Assembly (NCBI RefSeq): GCF_004014715.1
Contig: NZ_CP034835.1
Coordinates: forward strand, 1,674,001-1,738,000
Reading direction: 5' to 3'
Source of the DNA: Pseudoalteromonas sp. R3
GTDB taxonomy: Bacteria > Pseudomonadota > Gammaproteobacteria > Enterobacterales > Alteromonadaceae
DNA length: 64,000 nt
Shown here piece by piece: positions 35,826-45,030 of this stretch. Position 1 is the first letter of the stretch, and each line of letters opens with the position of its first letter. The translations under genes and the position numbers were made by a program. The notes beneath the pieces are model-generated. The model saw nothing but the letters and a program-made list of their open reading frames with translations. It ran no database searches and had not been told where the DNA came from.

Positions 35826-36155
35826 ATGAAACAGGTGTTTTTTATCATTGTTTTCTTTTTACTTTTGCCATTGTTTAATCAGGCGAGTGCCGCTTCCGGA
35901 GATAGCTCCGGCGTGATTAAAACTATTTTATGGTACGAAGGTCACACTGGGGTGCTGATCAAGCAAACCGGTATGTCAGATTTAGGCAAATGTGGCCGTG
36001 CAGACTACTATATTTTGGATGATCATCACCCTTTCTTTCAGGAAATATATTCTCTGCTCCTTGCTGCGCATATGGCTTCGCAGCCACTTTCGTTGCATTT
36101 AGATGGATGTGTTCAGGGCATTTCGAGAATCAAACACGTCACGAGTAATAAGTAA
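35826..36155 (+). CDS. Small exported Cys-containing protein, unknown function
   Basis: AGGAG and ATG 35826 open a clear signal peptide (cleavage after QASA). The mature part, about 85 residues, has Cys in LGKCGRADYY and HLDGCVQG that could form one disulfide, and a helix YSLLLAAHMA. I have seen this pattern in small periplasmic proteins of marine gammaproteobacteria but cannot name a family. Confidence 0.65.
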   Translation: MKQVFFIIVFFLLLPLFNQASAASGDSSGVIKTILWYEGHTGVLIKQTGMSDLGKCGRADYYILDDHHPFFQEIYSLLLAAHMASQPLSLHLDGCVQGISRIKHVTSNK

Positions 36156-36219
36156 ATAGTGAGGTTGGACATGGTACCTATGATGGTACGAAATTCTGTG
36201 TAAATTAGGTAAGTGCATC

Positions 36220-36744
36220 ATGGAATTAAAGGGGAGTGCAAAACTCTGTGGCGTTACAGTACTGGCCTCACTATTCTTAGCCGGGCTTGTAATGCCCGAG
36301 CTTATCGATAAAACGGTTTGTAAACGTGACCTCAGCCAGCTGCATTTTCGACAATTGGGTGATGCATTAAGCATGTATAAGTTAAAAACAGGTCAATACC
36401 CAAATAATAAGGAAGGGCTTGCGCATCTAACCTCTGCACACATCCATGAACATCAGGGGAAATTTATATCTACACTGCCCCAGAATAGGTGGGGGAACGA
36501 CTATTATTACTTTAACTTTGAAGAGCACGTTACTTTACTTTGGGACCTTGGTTCTGACTCCTTACCTGGTGGTGCAGAAGGAGGTCAGGATGTGTGCTAC
36601 CTCGTAAATCAGCATGCAGATAACTCGGAGTTAACCAACCATATTGAGGTCGTTTTAACTAAGCTACCTAAAGAAGTTGCACCTGTTTGCACCAAAATTT
36701 ACTCAGACGCTAACCGTCACTATAGACAACAGCGCTTATTGTAA
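36220..36744 (+). CDS. GspG-like pseudopilin-domain protein without prepilin signal
   Basis: The 174-residue protein has an N-terminal hydrophobic segment (about 10-28) followed by a domain close to the C-terminal part of type II secretion GspG: LGDALSMYKLKTGQYPNNKE, GLAHL, LPQNRWGNDYYYF and DSLPGGAEGGQD. The prepilin peptidase site (G/FTLIE) is absent; instead there is an ordinary membrane anchor. A non-secretin role is likely, since no other type II secretion gene is near. AGGTAAG lies upstream of the ATG. Confidence 0.72.
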   Translation: MELKGSAKLCGVTVLASLFLAGLVMPELIDKTVCKRDLSQLHFRQLGDALSMYKLKTGQYPNNKEGLAHLTSAHIHEHQGKFISTLPQNRWGNDYYYFNFEEHVTLLWDLGSDSLPGGAEGGQDVCYLVNQHADNSELTNHIEVVLTKLPKEVAPVCTKIYSDANRHYRQQRLL

Positions 36745-36823
36745 TCTGGACAATGTAATCAGTACTGACGAGTATTGCCACCTGTACTGGTATCGCGCCT
36801 AAGTCATTTATCTTTGCAAACAA

Positions 36824-36850
36824 GGGGGCAAATAAAATTGATCAGCCCCC
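36824..36850. terminator. Stem-loop downstream of the metallopeptidase lipoprotein gene
   Basis: GGGGGC (36824-36829) pairs with GCCCCC (36845-36850) just beyond the 3' end of the leftward gene. A short T-rich stretch follows on the minus strand. Confidence 0.55.
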
Positions 36851-36859
36851 CAGGTCTAT

Positions 36860-39262
36860 TTACAGTTTAAAGCTTTCCACCAGTTTAATGGGCTCCCCAT
36901 CTACGTTCAATACGGCAACTATCTTCAGTACCCCGTTTTTGAGTTTTTCAGGTTGGCGCAAGCGCGGTTGCCAGCGCTTTTTCTCATAGGGAGAAATGGT
37001 GATGTCCTGCTGCCAAAGTGCGCTCTGAGCTGCCGGGCTTTGGTAGGGAAGGAACTGTACCGACAGTTTACCATGGGTGTTTCCGGAATATGGCCCGGTC
37101 AGACTGATCTGTAGATCTGAGTTGCCTTTGCTGAACTGGGCATTTAAATACACGCCATCAAAGTGCTGATTTTCCAATGTAATCTGGCCCGTTTGTGTTA
37201 AGCCTTGCCAATTCAGGGTATAGTCTGCGTGGTTCTGAGTTACCGACAACGGTAGTTTGTGCCTACCCGGCGCTAAAGAGTAGGACTTGCCATCTTCAAG
37301 CGTTATTTTGGCAGTTTGCTGACTGGGGTTATGTGCTGAAATAAAAGGGTTATCACCGTCAAAGCGTAACACCAGTTCGATGCCGCTGAGCGAATACAAT
37401 GCATCATCAGAGAGCTGTTGTTGCCAACTTTCTAGTATACTTTGTAAATTCGTGCTCAGTGCTGAGTGCAGACTCAGATCGGATTGTTTTGCCAGCTGAG
37501 TATCCAGTGTTGCCATACAATCCGGGAGCTGCGACGAATACGCGACACAGGTATTAAAGGCTCTGTGTACCAGATCTGCATCTGCAAAATACCAGGGGTT
37601 TGCTGTGGCTGTGTTCAGCTCTGGTACCTCATAGGTATGGCTATACAGATAAGGGGTAACCATGTGATTCATATTGCGGCCCAGCAGGGCGACTTGCTGG
37701 AAGTCGATTGCACTCAAAACCTTGTCAGGGACTGTAAAGGCAACAGTTTGCGTGCTGTTAGCTGATTTTATCTCAACTTCCAGCCCTGAACCGGTCGCTC
37801 GCAGATTAAGACCCAGTTGTGAGGTTTGCTCTAAGCTTCTCAAAACTGCTGGCGTCAGTGCAACCTCCTGTGTGGTGCCGTTGGTTGTGTCAATGACTGA
37901 CAATCGCGTGCCATCGGTAAGTAGCACTTGTAGCATTTGATCCTGAGCAAAGTCAGCTTTTTCAGTCAATCCGGTGCGTTTGGCAAGGCTGTCCTGGCTC
38001 AGTTTGGTGAGCAGAGCAATGCCAATTTCACCACGGGTCTTTTGCTCTGGTTGTAGTGTCAATAAGGCCGCGAATGAATCTTTGCTGACAGGGTTAATTG
38101 CAGGGTGTGGCTGAGGTGCGGGAAAATCCAGTACGGGGTGGCTGGTATTGTGCATCGGTGTAATATCTAAGCGTTGCAACGCTTTTTCATCGTTGCTGCG
38201 TAGCCAATAACCAGAGCCATTTTGTTCCCAGGGACCCTGTACAATGTAAAAGCTCGGTTTTGCTGATTGAACAAATTCGGCAAAGTCGCGTTCCAGCTGT
38301 GGCCAGTCTGCAAAGGTGGTTTTCAATAAGGCATTGGCCGTTGGTAAGGTTGCGTCAGAGTCGGGATTGAGAGCCATCAGGTTGCGCAGGTAGCGTTTGA
38401 AATACTGGTAGCGCATTGGGTCACTTAACAGAAAATGCACAATAAAAAAGTTAAGGCCACGGCGCAGTTGGGGATCATCATTGATCTGTTCAAAGCTGGG
38501 TTGTCCATTTTTATGATACTGCGCCAGTCCCATGGTCTGGTAGTTCATGGGGGCGCGGTCAAATACCATGACTCTGAGCTGTTTTTTGTCACTGTCATAG
38601 GTATGGCTGGCGATAGCGTCGGCCATTCCTTCGGTGATCCAGTTTGGCGCCCAGGTAGAGTGACCATTGAGCGCCATATGAAAAGCGTGCATAGTTTCGT
38701 GGATCACAATATAGCGCTGATGGTGATGCCGGTGGCTGGGAAAGCTGTATCCGGCACGGTTGTAATACATGGTTTCACCTCCCGCAGTTTTGTGTACGCC
38801 ACGTAAAAAACCGTCGTCCAGCATGGCTTCACGTACGCGCTCACGGGAGCTGCCGTATACGACAGCAATACGCTGATTATCAATGTTCGCAGGCGCCATG
38901 CCAAACAGCTCGACATAGTGAGGGTAGGACATTTCCAGTAACTCGAGATAAAGGCGGACTTTCTCCTCACTCAGATCGCTTTTGAGCGCAAAATGTTTAC
39001 TGACCCACCAGTTATAGCCACGACTGTTGGCTATTTTTCCGTCGCTGTAAGTGCGTGGTATTTGTTTACCAACATAAGCAATATCGATGTGATTCAGTGT
39101 GCTGGTCCTGCCCGCGACTTCAATATCCACACGCATCTGAGTTGGACTCGGTATTGTCTGTTCTATCTGGCTAGCAACTCGGGTTTCCTGGTTCTGAAGC
39201 GGACTTTCTACCGACTGGCAGCCGCTTAGGAGTGCCAACGCAATTAAACTCAATCGTAACAT
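36860..39262 (-). CDS. Lipoprotein zinc metallopeptidase (HExxH, gluzincin type)
   Basis: The 800-residue product starts with a lipoprotein signal (MLRLSLIALALLSGCQS, lipid on Cys 15). Residues about 90-300 hold a peptidase domain with HETMH (188-192) and a downstream Glu in WITEGMADA (211), the spacing expected of gluzincins. Residues about 300-800 are beta-rich with PDZ-like (TGLTEKADFAQDQMLQVLL) and Ig-like stretches and may bind substrate. I do not recognise a named subfamily. It diverges from the POT-like transporter, and the 66-bp gap carries the 19-bp block shared with the hydroxyproline promoter. A role in releasing peptides outside the cell is inferred from this. Confidence 0.78.
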   Translation of the reverse strand: MLRLSLIALALLSGCQSVESPLQNQETRVASQIEQTIPSPTQMRVDIEVAGRTSTLNHIDIAYVGKQIPRTYSDGKIANSRGYNWWVSKHFALKSDLSEEKVRLYLELLEMSYPHYVELFGMAPANIDNQRIAVVYGSSRERVREAMLDDGFLRGVHKTAGGETMYYNRAGYSFPSHRHHHQRYIVIHETMHAFHMALNGHSTWAPNWITEGMADAIASHTYDSDKKQLRVMVFDRAPMNYQTMGLAQYHKNGQPSFEQINDDPQLRRGLNFFIVHFLLSDPMRYQYFKRYLRNLMALNPDSDATLPTANALLKTTFADWPQLERDFAEFVQSAKPSFYIVQGPWEQNGSGYWLRSNDEKALQRLDITPMHNTSHPVLDFPAPQPHPAINPVSKDSFAALLTLQPEQKTRGEIGIALLTKLSQDSLAKRTGLTEKADFAQDQMLQVLLTDGTRLSVIDTTNGTTQEVALTPAVLRSLEQTSQLGLNLRATGSGLEVEIKSANSTQTVAFTVPDKVLSAIDFQQVALLGRNMNHMVTPYLYSHTYEVPELNTATANPWYFADADLVHRAFNTCVAYSSQLPDCMATLDTQLAKQSDLSLHSALSTNLQSILESWQQQLSDDALYSLSGIELVLRFDGDNPFISAHNPSQQTAKITLEDGKSYSLAPGRHKLPLSVTQNHADYTLNWQGLTQTGQITLENQHFDGVYLNAQFSKGNSDLQISLTGPYSGNTHGKLSVQFLPYQSPAAQSALWQQDITISPYEKKRWQPRLRQPEKLKNGVLKIVAVLNVDGEPIKLVESFKL

Positions 39263-39289
39263 TTTGACTTTCTCTTATTTGTGCTTTAT

Positions 39290-39308
39290 GTATATTGTAT
39301 ACAATAAT
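39290..39308. promoter_or_regulatory. Shared 19-bp operator (copy 1) between metallopeptidase and transporter genes
   Basis: The core TATTGTATACAATA (39293-39306) is a perfect 14-bp palindrome. The 19-bp block 39290-39308, read on the minus strand, is ATTATTGTATACAATATAC, identical to 56461-56479 in the hydroxyproline promoter. TTGATT directly precedes it on the minus strand in both places. TTGTATACAA-type palindromes are typical targets of FCD-class GntR regulators. It lies 30 bp before the lipoprotein start and 23 bp before the transporter start. Confidence 0.75.
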
Positions 39309-39328
39309 AATCAATAGGATCCAAGTCA

Positions 39329-41107
39329 ATGTCGATAAATACACCAGCAGGTCAGTCAGATGCAGGGACACAGACAGCAGATGATTCCAGTTCGGGATTT
39401 AGCCGTACTTTTTATGTCGCTAACCTCATGGAAATATTTGAGCGGTTAGCCTGGTATGGTTTTTTTGCAGTGTCTTCTGTGTATATGACCACGCCCAGCG
39501 CTCAGGGCGGGGTTGGTTTTACCGATCTTGAACGCGGTGCTGTGCAGGGGATAATCCCATTTTTTCTCTATCTTTTACCTGTACTGACTGGCGCATTGGG
39601 CGATCAGCTTGGCTATCGAAAAATGTTTTTGCTGTCATTCTCCATTATGGCTCCGGGATATTTTTTACTGGGTCAGGCGCAAAGTTTTTGGCCGTTTTTT
39701 GCCGCACTAAGCCTGGTCGCCCTGGGGGCTGCTTGCTTCAAGCCTGTGGTAGTCGGCACTATTTCTCACAGCACCAATGACAGTAATCGCGGTCTGGGAT
39801 TCGGTATTTTCTATACCATGGTCAATATTGGCGGTTTTCTAGGGCCTTTGCTTGCTGGGGCGTTCAGAGCGATAAGCTGGGATGCCGTATTTATGATGTC
39901 GGCATGTTGGATCTTGTTGAATTTTATTCCAGTTTTGTGGTTTTACCGTGATCCGCCAAGCCTTAAGCGACAGAGCGCGTCGCTTCATGATGTGTTTCGG
40001 CAAGCTCAATCAGTACTAGGTAATGGCCGTTTTGCGCTGACGTTGTTGGTTGCTGTGGTGCTACTGATGTGTTCAGGAATTGAATTACTCAGCTATGTTG
40101 AGGCGTTTTCACTGATCGGGCTCTGGCTGGTTATTAATTTGATTTGGGATAGAATCGCCCAAAGAGTCACGCAGGCGAAAGCAGGCTGGTGGGCTCAGCC
40201 AATGAAGATTAGTAATGTGCGGTTTGCAGTGTATCTGGCCATTCTCTCTGGATTTTGGACAGTTTACAACCAGTTGTTCTATACCTTACCTTTGTTTATC
40301 CGTGACTATGTAGATACCCGAGACTTGCTGAATTTTATTGCCTATTTTGGTGAGGATGCCGTCGCTTTCTTTGCATATGTAGATAGTGCACAGCTACAAA
40401 GTGCAGTTCAGGTATTGCATACACAATTGCAAACGGGCACTGTACCTGCCGCTGAAGCCCTGCGCCAGGAGTGGGTTCACCTTAAAGTAAATGTACCAGC
40501 ATCAGAGTTGACCACCCTGATGGCTGATTTGACAGCGTCTGAGACACTCTCGAGTGTACAGTTGCAACAGATAACGCATTCTCTTTTGGAATATAGGCAA
40601 ATAAATCCCGAGTATTTAATCAATCTGGATTTTGCTGCCATTGTCTTGCTCCAGATCCTGGTTAGCTATATGTGCCAGCGGATAAAGCCGTTCTATGTGC
40701 TAACGGCCGGACTGGTTGTCATGTTTGGGGCCTTTTCACTCATGACTGTAGAGCTTACATCAACGAATGGAGCATTGATGGTGACAGTTATTTTACTAAT
40801 CGCGCTGGGGGAAATGCTGACCTCACCTAAAAGCCAGGAGTACGTAGCTAGCATCGCACCGCCTTCTCAGGCCGCGTTGTATATGGGCTACTATTTTGTG
40901 TCTATGGCTCTGGGATTTTTGTTTGCCGGGTTCTTATCAGGATGGAGTTATGCCACCTTGGTCCAGCAAGATGGCCGACCAGATTTGATGTGGGGGTTAT
41001 TTGGTGCATTGGCACTGGTGACGGCTGTTGCTTTATACCTTTTCAACCGCTTCCTGATTCAAACGCCTTTTCAGCGGGTTTCTGTAGAGGAACAAACCGC
41101 ACTATAG
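39329..41107 (+). CDS. POT/MFS-type peptide transporter with a large inserted loop
   Basis: The 592-residue membrane protein begins with a soluble, Ser/Gln-rich stretch and then ANLMEIFERLAWYGFFAV, close to the ExxERFxYYG motif of proton-coupled oligopeptide transporters. GALGDQLGYRK and SNRGLGFGIFYTMVNIGGFL are the next POT/MFS motifs. Between later helices lies an unusual soluble insertion (about 330-435). Import of di- or tripeptides is likely but the substrate is inferred. AGGA lies about ten bases before the ATG. It shares a divergent promoter with the metallopeptidase and is followed by the amidohydrolase. Confidence 0.8.
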   Translation: MSINTPAGQSDAGTQTADDSSSGFSRTFYVANLMEIFERLAWYGFFAVSSVYMTTPSAQGGVGFTDLERGAVQGIIPFFLYLLPVLTGALGDQLGYRKMFLLSFSIMAPGYFLLGQAQSFWPFFAALSLVALGAACFKPVVVGTISHSTNDSNRGLGFGIFYTMVNIGGFLGPLLAGAFRAISWDAVFMMSACWILLNFIPVLWFYRDPPSLKRQSASLHDVFRQAQSVLGNGRFALTLLVAVVLLMCSGIELLSYVEAFSLIGLWLVINLIWDRIAQRVTQAKAGWWAQPMKISNVRFAVYLAILSGFWTVYNQLFYTLPLFIRDYVDTRDLLNFIAYFGEDAVAFFAYVDSAQLQSAVQVLHTQLQTGTVPAAEALRQEWVHLKVNVPASELTTLMADLTASETLSSVQLQQITHSLLEYRQINPEYLINLDFAAIVLLQILVSYMCQRIKPFYVLTAGLVVMFGAFSLMTVELTSTNGALMVTVILLIALGEMLTSPKSQEYVASIAPPSQAALYMGYYFVSMALGFLFAGFLSGWSYATLVQQDGRPDLMWGLFGALALVTAVALYLFNRFLIQTPFQRVSVEEQTAL

Positions 41108-41120
41108 CGCTGTTTGTTCC
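41089..41120 (+). terminator. Stem-loop overlapping the transporter stop codon
   Basis: GGAACAAAC (41089-41097) pairs with GTTTGTTCC (41112-41120), with CGC/GCG pairing inside the loop. There is no T-run. It may be a partial terminator or processing site between the transporter and the amidohydrolase gene. Confidence 0.4.
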
Positions 41121-41212
41121 GATGTTCGGCGAAGTTGGTCGCACTTAAGTTGCCTTTGTCGTCTTGCCATGGCTAGACTGAGTCGACTAATTACTACAAA
41201 AAAGAAGCTAAT

Positions 41213-42490
41213 ATGTTGAAAACAACTCTGATCAGTGCCGCAGTGCTTATGGCCTGTGGCAATGCCTTTGCTGATACATTGGTACTTAATGCCGATGCCG
41301 CGCTGGATGTTAACACAGGAAAACTCATCCGGCCCGCCACTGTGGTGGTCGAAGACAACACCATCGTGTCGGTATCGCGAAGCAACCGTAAAGCCTACCC
41401 AGAAGATGCCACTGTAATAGACCTTAAAGGCCATACTCTGTTGCCAGGGTTGTTTGATATGCATGTGCACCTGACCGGTGATGCACAGGTACATGGTTAC
41501 AAGCGCTTGCAGCGTACTGCACCGCGCTCGGCAATCACAGGAGTGCGTAACGCCAAGCGTACGCTTGCAGCTGGGTTTACGTCTGTGCGTAACCTGGGCG
41601 CTGGCGGCTATGCTGATCTGGCGCTGCGTGATGCTATCTATGATGGCGATGTACCTGGGCCTCGTATCTTCGCATCGGGTCCGGCACTTGGCATTACGGG
41701 CGGTCACTGCGACAATAACCTGTTTACTCACGAACACAAGGTGGTAGCAGAAGGGGTGGCCGATGGCCCCTGGGCAGTCAGACAAAAGGTACGTGAAAAC
41801 ATCAAATATGGTGTCGACGTTATTAAGTTCTGTGCAACCGGTGGTGTGTTATCCAAAGGTACTAAAGTGGGTGCACAGCAGTATTCGTTTGAGGAAATGC
41901 AGGCGCTGGTAGCAGAAGTGCATTTACGTGGCCTAACCGTGGCTGCTCATGCGCATGGAACAGATGGCATTAAGTCAGCTATCCGTGCTGGGGTGGATTC
42001 AGTTGAACATGTTAGTTTTTTGGATGATGAAGCTATCAAGCTTGCTAAGCAGCACGGTACATACTTCTCAATGGATATTTACAATACCGAATATATTCTG
42101 AGTGAGGGAGAAAAAGCCGGTATTTTACCCGAAAGTCTGGATAAAGAACGTAAAGTTGGCGGCACTCAACGGGCCAGTTTTACAAAAGCCGTTAAGGCAG
42201 GTGTGAACATGGTGTTTGGCTCGGACGGCGGGGTTTATCCTCATGGTCAAAACGGCAAGCAGTTCAGCCGTATGGTTAAATTTGGTATGAATGAGCTTCA
42301 GGCGCTTCAGGCCGCGACTATCAATTCTGCGACCTTGTTAAAGATGCAGGACAAGCTCGGCTCTTTGGAGGCGGGTAAGCTGGCTGATATCATTGCTGTG
42401 CCGGGTAATCCGTTACAAGACATCCAGGTGATGGAAACCGTGACCCTGGTAATTAAAGACGGTAAGGTGGAAGTGGATAAACGTCAGTAA
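41213..42490 (+). CDS. Periplasmic COG1228 amidohydrolase, prolidase-like
   Basis: The 425-residue protein has a signal peptide (cleavage after NAFA) and the amidohydrolase metal site: HVH (84-86), Lys 205 in VIKFCATGG (the carbamylated lysine), His 246 in AAHAHG, His 266 in VEHVSF and Asp 338 in GSDGG. COG1228 enzymes of this exported type include Xaa-Pro dipeptidases (prolidases) and other dipeptidases; imidazolonepropionase is a distant relative. It follows the POT-like transporter by about 105 bp on the same strand, so peptide use is the obvious context. The exact dipeptide preference cannot be read from sequence. Confidence 0.82.
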   Translation: MLKTTLISAAVLMACGNAFADTLVLNADAALDVNTGKLIRPATVVVEDNTIVSVSRSNRKAYPEDATVIDLKGHTLLPGLFDMHVHLTGDAQVHGYKRLQRTAPRSAITGVRNAKRTLAAGFTSVRNLGAGGYADLALRDAIYDGDVPGPRIFASGPALGITGGHCDNNLFTHEHKVVAEGVADGPWAVRQKVRENIKYGVDVIKFCATGGVLSKGTKVGAQQYSFEEMQALVAEVHLRGLTVAAHAHGTDGIKSAIRAGVDSVEHVSFLDDEAIKLAKQHGTYFSMDIYNTEYILSEGEKAGILPESLDKERKVGGTQRASFTKAVKAGVNMVFGSDGGVYPHGQNGKQFSRMVKFGMNELQALQAATINSATLLKMQDKLGSLEAGKLADIIAVPGNPLQDIQVMETVTLVIKDGKVEVDKRQ

Positions 42491-42513
42491 TTCTAATTAC
42501 GCTTAATTGAAGT

Positions 42514-42540
42514 GGCCTGTGGCAGTTTTACCCGCAGGCC
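42514..42540. terminator. Stem-loop between convergent genes
   Basis: GGCCTGTGG (42514-42522) pairs with CCGCAGGCC (42532-42540) with one G-T pair. It lies between the amidohydrolase and the leftward membrane protein gene. No T-run. Confidence 0.45.
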
Positions 42541-42574
42541 GCTTGGCCTTACTCCAAATGGGCGAATTAACAAA

Positions 42575-43024
42575 TTAAGACGCTGAGGTGTGAGGCTGTT
42601 TTTTTGTTTTGAGTGGATACAAGGTGAGCAATGGTAGCATGAGTGCCAGCATCCACAGGTAAGCGCCAATATGCAACTGCAACAAGACCACACTTACAGA
42701 AGAGCCAATAATGGCAACGGGGTGAGCGAAAAACACCACCACGATCACGGCAGTACAGAGCCCCGCAATGCGACCCAGTTTTTCCTTATAAGTGACCAGG
42801 CTTATCAGCCAACTGATATTTGCCAGCCAGGGTAACATCAGCAGTAGTCCGAGCCCGGGCATTTGAGGCAACATAACCAATCCAAATAAAACCTGTACAG
42901 GTCCCAGTATGAGTGTTTCATAGCCATCGGTGAGATGTTCTGCTGAATATTCCAAAGGAGAAATTGCAGGCAGGCACAGAGAAATAATGTAAATGGCGAT
43001 AGAAAGTTTTAGTGTTAGTTTCAT
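42575..43024 (-). CDS. Four-helix membrane protein of unknown function
   Basis: The 149-residue protein has about four membrane segments (7-23, 45-60, 65-80, 90-130) and a basic C-terminus. AAGGAT precedes the ATG. It is monocistronic, divergent from the AraC-type gene, and not recognised. Confidence 0.7.
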   Translation of the reverse strand: MKLTLKLSIAIYIISLCLPAISPLEYSAEHLTDGYETLILGPVQVLFGLVMLPQMPGLGLLLMLPWLANISWLISLVTYKEKLGRIAGLCTAVIVVVFFAHPVAIIGSSVSVVLLQLHIGAYLWMLALMLPLLTLYPLKTKKQPHTSAS

Positions 43025-43235
43025 AGAATCCTTTGTGATTTAAGGTGGTAAAACATCACTTTTCCACCACTCACTGATTATCCTATATCTAATCTAATAC
43101 TATGTAAAATATACACTTTCATAGTTTTTAATTCGCCTTGAACAACATGGCGTCTACTCTTGCTCGCTGGTTGCACCCCTTAGCTGTTTCCAATATGCTA
43201 CCATTTGTCTTTTGTATGTTTTTGAGAGAGCTGAA

Positions 43236-44363
43236 ATGAGTGTGTTAGGCACGCTGATCTATTCTAGTATGCTGGGTATGCTGTTACTGGCGTTGTTACA
43301 GGCGGTTAATAAACCCCGACAGAGACAAACGACTTATCTGATAGCGTTACTCGCCTTACTGATAGTTCATGTGTGCGGTGAACTGGTGGTGTATTCCGGT
43401 GCATATCGTTACGTGCCCTGGCTGGTGGGAGCGCAGTTTCCTGTCCGTGTACTGTTAGGCCCGGCACTGTATTTTTACGCCTGTGCGACCATGTCTCCTA
43501 ATCCTGAATTTTCGAAACGGACTTATGCATGGGCTCTGTCTGGCCCGATTTTGGTGATGGCTGTGATGGCTCCGTTTGTGTCCGGCCTGACCTCTGCTGA
43601 GAAACTGGCACTGGCGGACCCGGCAACCCGAGATCCTCAGCATTACAAGCTGGCTTTATTCTCTTGTTTTGCCTCAACGCAGATCTTTGTTTTGTACACA
43701 GCGGTTTATTTTATTAGCGCTTTAAAACTTCATACCCGTCACCGGCAGCAATTAATGGAACGTTTTTCTGACATTGAGTCGCGTTCAATCAGTTGGTTTG
43801 CCATCATCTTATTGCTGTGGGGCTTGGTTTGGCTGTGCTATGCCACTGGTTACATTTCGGTGTTCTTAGGTTGGCGCTGGTTTGGGCAGGGGGTGATACT
43901 ACCCATTTTTGAGGCTTGCGTACTACTTGCCTTCGCCTATCTGGCACTCAAACAACCAATTTTGACTCCGGCTGACAAAGGTGAGCCGAGAGCCCGGCAG
44001 CCTCGTACATCGACAGTGAGCCTGGACAGAATGCAGCGCATTTCGGCTAAACTGGAAAAAGCGATGGAAGAAGATCAACTGTTTATGGAAGAGGATTTGT
44101 CTTTGAATAAACTTTCCAGTGCAATTGGCGTAAGCGAAAATCACATTTCAGAAACTCTGTCTCAATTAATGCAGACCAACTTCTTCCAGTTTGTAAATCG
44201 CTATCGAATATCACAAGCTGAAAAATTACTCAAAGAAACAGACATGCAGGTGTCGAGCATTCAGTTTGAAGTGGGTTTTAACTCTAAGTCGACCTTTAAC
44301 ACCGCGTTTAAGAAAGCCACGGGATTGACTCCTTCGTTATATCGTAAGCAACAGCATAACTGA
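43236..44363 (+). CDS. Membrane-bound AraC-family transcription regulator
   Basis: ATG 43236 is preferred to ATG 43212 because GAGAG lies before it and it opens the first membrane helix. The 375-residue product has about seven membrane helices (to about 240), a linker and a C-terminal AraC DNA-binding domain (about 270-370; LSLNKLSSAIGVSENHISET, SSIQFEVGFNSKSTFNTAFK). It is the intact counterpart of the broken gene at the left edge. Its 3' end overlaps the convergent membrane protein gene by 56 bp, so antisense effects are possible. Confidence 0.88.
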   Translation: MSVLGTLIYSSMLGMLLLALLQAVNKPRQRQTTYLIALLALLIVHVCGELVVYSGAYRYVPWLVGAQFPVRVLLGPALYFYACATMSPNPEFSKRTYAWALSGPILVMAVMAPFVSGLTSAEKLALADPATRDPQHYKLALFSCFASTQIFVLYTAVYFISALKLHTRHRQQLMERFSDIESRSISWFAIILLLWGLVWLCYATGYISVFLGWRWFGQGVILPIFEACVLLAFAYLALKQPILTPADKGEPRARQPRTSTVSLDRMQRISAKLEKAMEEDQLFMEEDLSLNKLSSAIGVSENHISETLSQLMQTNFFQFVNRYRISQAEKLLKETDMQVSSIQFEVGFNSKSTFNTAFKKATGLTPSLYRKQQHN

Positions 44364-45030
44364 TTAGAACAGCTGAAATAAATGCCACTAAGCAAACTCT
44401 GGTGCTTTTGAATTGCCAGCTTTGCGCCTGACCGATTCTGTATAGGATTAACCCTGTGATAATCACAGTCGGCTCATAGAAATATCTGGGCGGTAAATCA
44501 AACGGGAAGAAAAACAGACCATGGATCAGGCGACCAAGTCCCGGAGGCAGCAGCATCACAGACGCAAGCAGCACCCAGTGTGCATGTTTGAGCGAAGAGC
44601 CAGGGCTGAAAATGGCCCGATACATAAAGAATATGAAGAGCGGGAAAAGAGCGATATCAAGGCTCAACACCAACCTGAATATAACGCTGGTGGTGATACG
44701 TTCCTGGTATACGGTGATGTATAAAACCACCGTTGAGATAATAAAAGCCAGTAAGACAAAAGTCAGGCAGTATCCAAGTGTTCGGTGCGGTATCAAGCGT
44801 TTTTGGTAAATCAGCGTTGCCTGGCTGATCATACCGGCCACCCAGGCAAAGGACAAAGCGCCGTGCCAGTGATGCATCCTAGTCAGTGATGAAAACTGCA
44901 GAATATAGCTGGGGATAAACCCCAGCAAAATTATCAACCCAATGGCCCAAAGCCAGGTTATATAGAATGCAAAGGGTAAGTCAGAGGCCTGCGCCTGTGA
45001 CGTAAACTTATAATCGATTATGGAACCCAT
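44308..45030 (-). CDS. Seven-helix membrane protein, unknown function (DUF2306-like)
   Basis: The 240-residue protein has about seven membrane helices with several His in conserved-looking places (RMHHWHGALSFAWVAG, PHRTLGYCL, LIHGLFFFP). The layout recalls DUF2306-type proteins, but that is tentative. Its start overlaps the stop of the S66 peptidase gene (TAATG), so they form one operon. Confidence 0.65.
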   Translation of the reverse strand: MGSIIDYKFTSQAQASDLPFAFYITWLWAIGLIILLGFIPSYILQFSSLTRMHHWHGALSFAWVAGMISQATLIYQKRLIPHRTLGYCLTFVLLAFIISTVVLYITVYQERITTSVIFRLVLSLDIALFPLFIFFMYRAIFSPGSSLKHAHWVLLASVMLLPPGLGRLIHGLFFFPFDLPPRYFYEPTVIITGLILYRIGQAQSWQFKSTRVCLVAFISAVLISYAVAYDITKESIPWLS

